Assembly (NCBI GenBank): GCA_040756575.1
Contig: JBFLYP010000008.1
Location: 39,525-103,524, forward strand
Direction of reading: 5' to 3'
Length of the DNA: 64,000 nucleotides
From: DTYU01 sp040756575
GTDB lineage: Bacteria > Bacillota > Desulfotomaculia > Desulfotomaculales > Ammonificaceae
The notes under the pieces were generated by a model, which saw nothing but the letters and a program-made list of their open reading frames with translations, had not been told where the DNA came from and did no database searches. Positions within the stretch are counted from its first letter, which is position 1. Each line of letters starts with the position of its first letter. Shown piece by piece: positions 59,156 to 64,000 of the stretch. The position numbers were made by a program, and so were the translations under genes.

Positions 59156-59609
59156 CGGAGTGTGGCAGAGGCTGTCATGGTGGTCCGACATTTTCCAACG
59201 CCAATTTACAGATTTGGCAACCGCGGTTTTCGGGTTAGGCTACGGCTTTCCACTGATTGATTTCACCATCGCCGGAGGAATCACAGTCCGAGAGCCTCAT
59301 AATTCATACATCTCTGTACTCGCACGGCTTGGCGTAGTTGGTGCCTTTGTTTTTCTGTGGATGCACCTTCTATTATTACGCGTTTGGCATCACGCTTACA
59401 AGATGTGTACCCGCATGCGCTGGCGAGACGGCGAAAATAGGCTACTGATTCTAATGGTATTTTTCATTTTAGTATGGATATGTGCCGTAGGTGAGGATGC
59501 TTTCGAAAAGCCGTTTGTGACTATTCCTTACTACTTCTTCTGGGGCATCGTTCTGCGATTTGCATACCACCTCAAAAAGGGTGCGATTGGAGTTTTGAAC
59601 CGTGAGTAA
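59156..59609 (+). pseudogene. 3' fragment of an O-antigen polymerase gene
   Basis: Codes the end of a Wzy-type protein in another frame: SWWSDIFQRQF, FGLGYGFPLIDFTIAGG, VREPHNSYISVLARLGVVGA and three more helices. The N-terminal ~300 residues are missing. It is joined directly to the glycosyltransferase fragment. It overlaps the next gene by eight bases. Confidence 0.75.
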
Positions 59610-60792
59610 CTGCATCCTTATAGTCCATAACTATTATCAATACGCGGGTGGCGAGGATTCCGTAGTCGCTGCCGAACAGGCTTTGCTTGGTTCTAAGAAT
59701 CAAGATGTGCGGCTATTATCTATCTCCAATGATTCCCTAAAAGGCTTCGGGGCCAAGATAAAAAGCGTACACGGAACGGTATATTCTCATTGTGCAGGGC
59801 AGTGGATCAAACGGGAACTCACCAAAAAAAAGCCAGACCTCACCCATTTCCACAACACCTTTCCCCTTATCTCCCCGGCCGCCTATTATGCGGCCAAGAC
59901 GGCGGGAGTGCCGGTGGTGCAGACGCTGCACAACTACCGGTTGCTCTGTCCTAACGCGTTGTTTTACCGGGACAAGGGGGTGTGTGAAGATTGTCTTGGC
60001 AAGACTCCCCCGTGGCCGGGGGTGCTTCGCGGCTGCTACCGGGGCAGCCGGGCGGCTACGGCCGTGGTGGCCGCGATGCTGACAGTTCACCGTTTTTTGC
60101 GGACCTGGACCAGGATGGTGGACGTCTATATCGCCCTTACAGAATTCTCGCGGCGGAAGTTTTTCGAAGGGGGCCTGCCGGCAGACAAGATTGTGGTCAA
60201 GCCGAACTTCGTCCACCCCGACCCCGGTCCGGGTGACCACCACGGAGGCTACGCCCTTTTTGTGGGACGGCTTGCGCCGGAAAAGGGCTTAGAAACATTG
60301 CTGAAAGCCTGGGAAAAGCTCGGCGGCAGGATTCCACTGAAGATCGCGGGTGACGGGCCGCTGGCGTCTTTGGTGGCGGAGGCTGCGGAACGTCTCCCAG
60401 GAGTGCAGTGGCTCGGACGGCGCTCTAAAGACGAGGTGTTAAGGCTTATGAAAGACGCTACGGTGCTGTTGTTTCCATCAGTCTCCTATGAAGGTTTTCC
60501 CATGACCATCGCCGAGGCATACGCAACCGGGCTGCCGGCTCTTTCCTCGCGCCTGGGGGCGATGGTGGAAATTGTGTGCGACGGCCGCACCGGACTGCAC
60601 TTCCGCCCCGGAGACCCGGAGGACCTCGCAGCCAAGGTGGAGTGGGCCTGGACGCACCCGAGGCAGATGGCCGAGATGGAGCAGGAGGCGCGTCGGGAGT
60701 ACGAGGCCAAGTATACCGCGGAAAGGAACTACGAAATGCTGATGGACATCTACCAGTTAGCTGTCAGGCGACACAGAGGTGAAAGGGTGTGA
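59602..60792 (+). CDS. Glycosyltransferase family 4 protein
   Basis: A 396-residue GT-B enzyme. N-terminal: ILIVHNYYQYAGGEDSVVAA and HFHNTFPLISPAAYYAAK. There is a Cys-containing loop (VCEDCLGKTPPWPGVLRGCY) that some GT4 members carry. C-terminal: LFVGRLAPEKGLETLLKAW, IAGDGPL and PSVSYEGFPMTIAEAYATGL with the EGFPMTIAE catalytic pattern. GTG 59602 follows GGAG at a distance of about ten. Confidence 0.9.
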   Translation: MSNCILIVHNYYQYAGGEDSVVAAEQALLGSKNQDVRLLSISNDSLKGFGAKIKSVHGTVYSHCAGQWIKRELTKKKPDLTHFHNTFPLISPAAYYAAKTAGVPVVQTLHNYRLLCPNALFYRDKGVCEDCLGKTPPWPGVLRGCYRGSRAATAVVAAMLTVHRFLRTWTRMVDVYIALTEFSRRKFFEGGLPADKIVVKPNFVHPDPGPGDHHGGYALFVGRLAPEKGLETLLKAWEKLGGRIPLKIAGDGPLASLVAEAAERLPGVQWLGRRSKDEVLRLMKDATVLLFPSVSYEGFPMTIAEAYATGLPALSSRLGAMVEIVCDGRTGLHFRPGDPEDLAAKVEWAWTHPRQMAEMEQEARREYEAKYTAERNYEMLMDIYQLAVRRHRGERV

Positions 60793-61544
60793 GGCCGCCA
60801 CACGGGCGGGTATTAGGCGTACGGGTGGATGCGACAAGTTTCGCTGACGCAGTATCGAGGATCGGCGGTTGGGCTAACGGGTTCGAATCCCGTTACGTGG
60901 TGGTCGCCAACGTCCACGTGGCAATGATGGCGCACGATGACCCGGCATACCGGGAAATCGTGAATAACGCTGATCTTGTCACTCCCGACGGGATGCCGCT
61001 CGTCTGGGCACTCCGGGTTCTGGGCTTTAAGCAGCAGGAACGGGTTCACGGGGCACGTTTGGTTCTGGACCTCTGCAACTGGGCTGCGGCTAACGAAGCG
61101 CCTGTATTTTTCTACGGGAGTACGCCGGAAACACTCGCCGCGCTGCGCCGCAATCTCCTGGCCCGTTTCCCCAACCTCCGTATCGCCGGCATGTACTCCC
61201 CTCCCTTCCGGCCGCTTTCACCCGCGGAGGACGAAGCTGATGTTAAGCGAATAAACGCTTCGGGTGCGCACATTGTTTTTGTGGGGCTGGGCGCGCCCAA
61301 GCAGGAGCGGTGGATGGCCGCTCACCGGGGGCGGGTTAATGCAGTGATGCTGGGCGTGGGGGCGGCTTTCGATATCCTTGCTGGCCGAATAAAGCAGGCG
61401 CCGGCGTGGATGCAGCGCTCAGGGCTGGAGTGGCTATACCGGTTACTGAAGGAACCACGGCGGCTCTGGTGGCGCTATTTGTATTACAACCCGCGGTATC
61501 TGGCTTTGCTATCGCTGCAACTGTTGGGCCTGAAAAAGTTTTGA
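60789..61544 (+). CDS. WecG/TagA/CpsF-family glycosyltransferase
   Basis: A 251-residue GT26 enzyme, the family that adds N-acetyl-mannosamine(uronic acid) or similar sugars to lipid-linked intermediates. Motifs: NVHVAMMAHDDPAYREIVNN, DLVTPDGMPLVWALR, FFYGSTPETL, HIVFVGLGAPKQERWM and GVGAAFDILAG. GTG 60789 follows AGGTGAAAGG within the end of the previous gene. The length is normal. Confidence 0.93.
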   Translation: MRPPHGRVLGVRVDATSFADAVSRIGGWANGFESRYVVVANVHVAMMAHDDPAYREIVNNADLVTPDGMPLVWALRVLGFKQQERVHGARLVLDLCNWAAANEAPVFFYGSTPETLAALRRNLLARFPNLRIAGMYSPPFRPLSPAEDEADVKRINASGAHIVFVGLGAPKQERWMAAHRGRVNAVMLGVGAAFDILAGRIKQAPAWMQRSGLEWLYRLLKEPRRLWWRYLYYNPRYLALLSLQLLGLKKF

Positions 61545-61559
61545 AAGGTGGCTGGTTTT

Positions 61560-62612
61560 GTGCAAAAACGGAAAGCGCTCATCACCGGGATCACGGGGCA
61601 GGACGGAGCGTACCTGACGGAGCTTCTCCTTGGTAAAGGCTACGAGGTTCACGGAGTTATCCGCCGGTCCTCTACCTTCAACACTGACCGCATCGACCAT
61701 CTCTACCGCGACCCACACGACGCAGCGGCGAAGGTTTTCCTCCATTACGGGGACCTGACGGATGGAGCGAGTCTTCGGAAGATACTGGAAAAGGTTGGGC
61801 CGGATGAGGTTTACAACCTCGGGGCGCAATCACACGTCAAGGTCTCCTTCGAGGTCCCAGAATATACAGTTGATGTCGTGGCGCTCGGCACGCTGCGCCT
61901 CCTGGAAGCCGTGCGCGAATACCGCGAACGCACCGGCAAACAGGTGAAGTTTTATCAGGCCAGTTCTTCAGAGATGTTCGGCGCTGCACCGCCGCCTCAG
62001 AATGAGAAGACCCCTTTCTACCCTCGCAGCCCGTATGCCTGCGCAAAGGTGTACGCCTATTGGCAGGTGGTTAACTACCGGGAGGCGTACGGGCTGTTTG
62101 CCTGCAACGGCATCCTTTTCAACCACGAATCGCCCCGCCGGGGTGAAACCTTCGTCACACGCAAGATTACCCGGGCGGCTACCAGGATCAAGCTCGGTCT
62201 GCAGGACAAGCTCTACCTGGGCAACCTTGATGCCAAACGCGACTGGGGCTATGCGGGGGACTACGTGGAAGCCATGTGGCTCATGCTCCAGCAGGACGAA
62301 CCGGACGACTACGTGGTCGCCACGGGCGAATCCCGTTCGGTGCGGGATTTCTTGGGAGAGGCCTTCGGTTTGCTGGGTCTCGACTGGCGGGAATACGTGG
62401 AGATCGACCCCCGCTACTTCCGTCCGACGGAGGTTGAGTTCTTGCTGGGAGATGCCGCGAAAGCCCGGCAAAAGCTCGGGTGGCAACCCAGGGTAAGCTT
62501 CAAAGAGCTTGTGAAGATGATGGTGGACCACGACATGGAGCTCGCACGTCAGGAAAAGACTTTAAAGGACGCAGGGCACGTTGTGGCACTGAGAGGGATC
62601 GCGAATGATTGA
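61560..62612 (+). CDS. gmd: GDP-mannose 4,6-dehydratase
   Basis: Turns GDP-mannose into GDP-4-keto-6-deoxymannose, the first step to GDP-fucose. The 350 residues have the NADP loop ITGITGQDGAYLTELLL, RRSSTFNTDRIDHLY, the catalytic SSSEMFG and YxxxK (YACAKVYAYW), NHESPRRGETFVTRKI and NLDAKRDWGYAGDYV. GTG 61560 is preferred to GTG 61548 by its distance from AAAGGTGG. Only 21 bases separate it from the fcl start. Confidence 0.96.
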   Translation: MQKRKALITGITGQDGAYLTELLLGKGYEVHGVIRRSSTFNTDRIDHLYRDPHDAAAKVFLHYGDLTDGASLRKILEKVGPDEVYNLGAQSHVKVSFEVPEYTVDVVALGTLRLLEAVREYRERTGKQVKFYQASSSEMFGAAPPPQNEKTPFYPRSPYACAKVYAYWQVVNYREAYGLFACNGILFNHESPRRGETFVTRKITRAATRIKLGLQDKLYLGNLDAKRDWGYAGDYVEAMWLMLQQDEPDDYVVATGESRSVRDFLGEAFGLLGLDWREYVEIDPRYFRPTEVEFLLGDAAKARQKLGWQPRVSFKELVKMMVDHDMELARQEKTLKDAGHVVALRGIAND

Positions 62613-62633
62613 TTGGGGAGGAGCGGCATAGTA

Positions 62634-63593
62634 ATGGATAAGGGTGCAAAGATTTACGTAGCCGGGCACCGAGGGTTAGTGGGCTCCGCAATCGTGCGAA
62701 GGCTTAAATCGGAGGGCTACACCAATCTTGTGCTCCGGACACATCAGGAGCTGGACCTCACCAACCAAGAGGCAGTTTACCGTTTCTTCGCGGACGAGCG
62801 CCCGGAATACGTTTTCTTGGCCGCCGCCAAAGTCGGCGGTATCCTGGCCAACAGCACCTATCCGGCGGCTTTTATCAGGGAAAACCTGCTCATCCAGACC
62901 AATGTTATTGATGCGGCGTATCGTCACGCGGTGAAAAAGCTTCTCTTCCTTGGTTCTTCTTGTATTTATCCCAAGTTTGTACCCCAGCCGATGAAGGAAG
63001 AATACCTCCTGACCGGGACGCTCGAACCGACAAACGAGCCTTACGCCGTCGCGAAAATCGCCGGGATAAAGATGTGCCAGGCTTACAACAAGCAGTACGG
63101 CACGAACTTCATCAGCGTGATGCCGACAAACCTTTACGGTCCAGGTGACAACTTCGACCTTGAAACCTCACACGTTCTGCCGGCTTTAATCCGCAAGTTT
63201 CACGAGGCAAAAGTTTCCGGAGCGCCGTACGTCATGGTTTGGGGTTCGGGCACGCCGCGTCGTGAATTTTTGCATGTGGACGATTTAGCGGACGCCTGTC
63301 TCTTTCTAATGAAAAATTACAACTCGTCAGAAATTATTAATATCGGCGTTGGCGAAGACCTGACGATCGCTGAACTGGCGGCGATGGTCAGGGAGATAGT
63401 CGGTTATACTGGTGAGATCGTCTTCGATACCTCCAAACCAGACGGCACGCCGCGCAAACTTCTCGATGTCGGCAAATTGTTCGGGTTCGGGTGGCGGCCG
63501 CGTATTCCTCTGAGGGACGGTATCCGGTCTACTTACGAATGGTTCTTACAAAACTATAAGAAGGCCTCCCCATCGCCCTGCTCGAAGCGATGA
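62634..63593 (+). CDS. fcl: GDP-L-fucose synthase
   Basis: Epimerase/reductase making GDP-L-fucose from the Gmd product. The 319 residues show VAGHRGLVGSAIVRRL, AAAKVGGI, LGSSCIYP with the catalytic Ser/Cys, the YxxxK site in EPYAVAKIAG, and GSGTPRREFLHVDDLADA. ATG 62634 follows GGGGAGGAGCGG. The final nine or so residues (after YEWFLQNYK) are read from a glycosyltransferase fragment, so the natural end was replaced. The enzyme core looks complete. Confidence 0.94.
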   Translation: MDKGAKIYVAGHRGLVGSAIVRRLKSEGYTNLVLRTHQELDLTNQEAVYRFFADERPEYVFLAAAKVGGILANSTYPAAFIRENLLIQTNVIDAAYRHAVKKLLFLGSSCIYPKFVPQPMKEEYLLTGTLEPTNEPYAVAKIAGIKMCQAYNKQYGTNFISVMPTNLYGPGDNFDLETSHVLPALIRKFHEAKVSGAPYVMVWGSGTPRREFLHVDDLADACLFLMKNYNSSEIINIGVGEDLTIAELAAMVREIVGYTGEIVFDTSKPDGTPRKLLDVGKLFGFGWRPRIPLRDGIRSTYEWFLQNYKKASPSPCSKR

Positions 63594-63874
63594 GCTACGG
63601 CCTCCCCTGCCTCGCCAGCGACATCCCACCGCACCGGGAGGTGATTGTAGACGGAGAAAATGGTTTTCTTTTTGCCGCAGATAACCAAGAAGCCCTCAGG
63701 CAGCGATTGGGAGAACTGATTGCGCTGGGCGAAGAAACGCGACAGCGTATCAGCAGTGCGGCACGAACTCTGGTGATGCAGGATTACGATTGGGATGCAG
63801 TTGTTGACCAGATAGAGGCGCTTTATGCCGAAGGCTTGAAGCGATATGAAAAGAGGAAAAATAAAACAAGCTGA
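63558..63874 (+). pseudogene. 3' fragment of a glycosyltransferase gene
   Basis: In a frame different from fcl the sequence codes EGLPIALLEAMSYGLPCLAS, then DIPPHREVIVDGENGFLF and a normal GT4 C-terminal end. Only the last ~100 codons remain, starting at the catalytic EGLP motif. ATG 63590 could allow a short product of 94 residues. It is joined directly to the end of fcl. Confidence 0.78.
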
Positions 63875-64000
63875 CATCCACCAGGAGGACTTTAACCCAC
63901 CGCCGCCGGAGGTACTGGGAAACCGGGTCTCGAAGCTGGACCGGTACAAAAAAGACATCGATGAGTGGTTGGAAGAAGACAAGCGGGCCCGGAAGAAACA
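63846..64000 (+). CDS. IS21-type transposase, 5' part, cut by the window end
   Basis: ATG 63846 codes 51 residues with RVSKLDRYKKDIDEWLEEDK followed by RARKKQ, a segment I associate with IstA of IS21 elements just after the N-terminal helix-turn-helix. The helix-turn-helix itself is missing, so this may be a truncated or decayed copy. It overlaps the glycosyltransferase fragment by 29 bases. Confidence 0.5.
   Translation, partial: MKRGKIKQADIHQEDFNPPPPEVLGNRVSKLDRYKKDIDEWLEEDKRARKK

Overview
The window looks like a chromosome segment of an anaerobic, spore-former-type Gram-positive bacterium of the class Clostridia, perhaps a thermophilic Peptococcaceae or Thermoanaerobacterales relative. 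The evidence is the gene order of the flagellar/chemotaxis operon (with FliY, CheC, CheD, a SwrB-like protein and a 265-residue FlgE), strong AGGAGGTGA-type ribosome sites, frequent GTG and TTG starts, tRNAs with encoded CCA, and an S-layer protein with SLH domains. No species can be named from sequence reading alone. Every gene I can support lies on the + strand.

1-27.3 kb: an almost complete flagellar and chemotaxis operon. It runs flgB-flgC-fliE-fliF-fliG-fliH-fliI-fliJ-fliK-flgD-(TIGR02530-like)-flgE-fliL-fliN-fliO-fliP-fliQ-fliR-flhB-flhA-flhF-flhG-pilZ-fliA/sigD-swrB-like-flgF/G-cheD-cheR-cheC-cheY-fliM-fliY. It encodes rod, MS ring, switch, export gate, ATPase, hook and cap, the flagellar sigma factor, a PilZ (cyclic-di-GMP) brake and the CheC/CheD/CheY adaptation branch. 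Filament, filament cap, hook-filament junction, motAB, cheA, cheW and cheB are not here.

27.3-41.5 kb: a surface-polysaccharide region. It holds two large O-antigen-ligase/polymerase-like membrane proteins fused to TPR tails, three tRNAs (Asp, Phe, Gly), a CpsB tyrosine phosphatase plus a 19-codon remnant of a second copy, an SLH S-layer protein, a Wzz-type chain-length protein, a CpsD tyrosine kinase and a WbaP-type initiating sugar-phosphate transferase. A MNT/HEPN toxin-antitoxin pair sits inside it.

41.5-53.2 kb: a dense island of toxin-antitoxin cassettes (MNT/HEPN, ParE remnant, RelE-like, DUF433/DUF5615, HicBA twice, several VapBC, TumE-like, four-helix-bundle S23 genes). It also carries one intact and two broken copies of an APS/PAPS-reductase-like gene and a putative PD-(D/E)XK nuclease. 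Many genes are frameshifted, truncated or chimeric.

53.2-64 kb: a second glycan cluster: acyltransferase, kinase-like proteins, glycosyltransferases, polymerase, WecG/TagA, Gmd and Fcl (GDP-fucose synthesis). It contains two gene-fragment junctions and ends in the start of an IS21-like transposase.

The most unusual feature is a family of at least 24 intergenic arrays built from 7-base units (GAAC followed by three variable bases). Twelve of them carry a short hairpin whose arms change in a compensatory way. The arrays sit just upstream of genes, separate the toxin-antitoxin cassettes, and lie exactly at the break points of several truncated genes. Other 7-base repeat families and two further dispersed elements lie in the flagellar operon and between the tRNAs.
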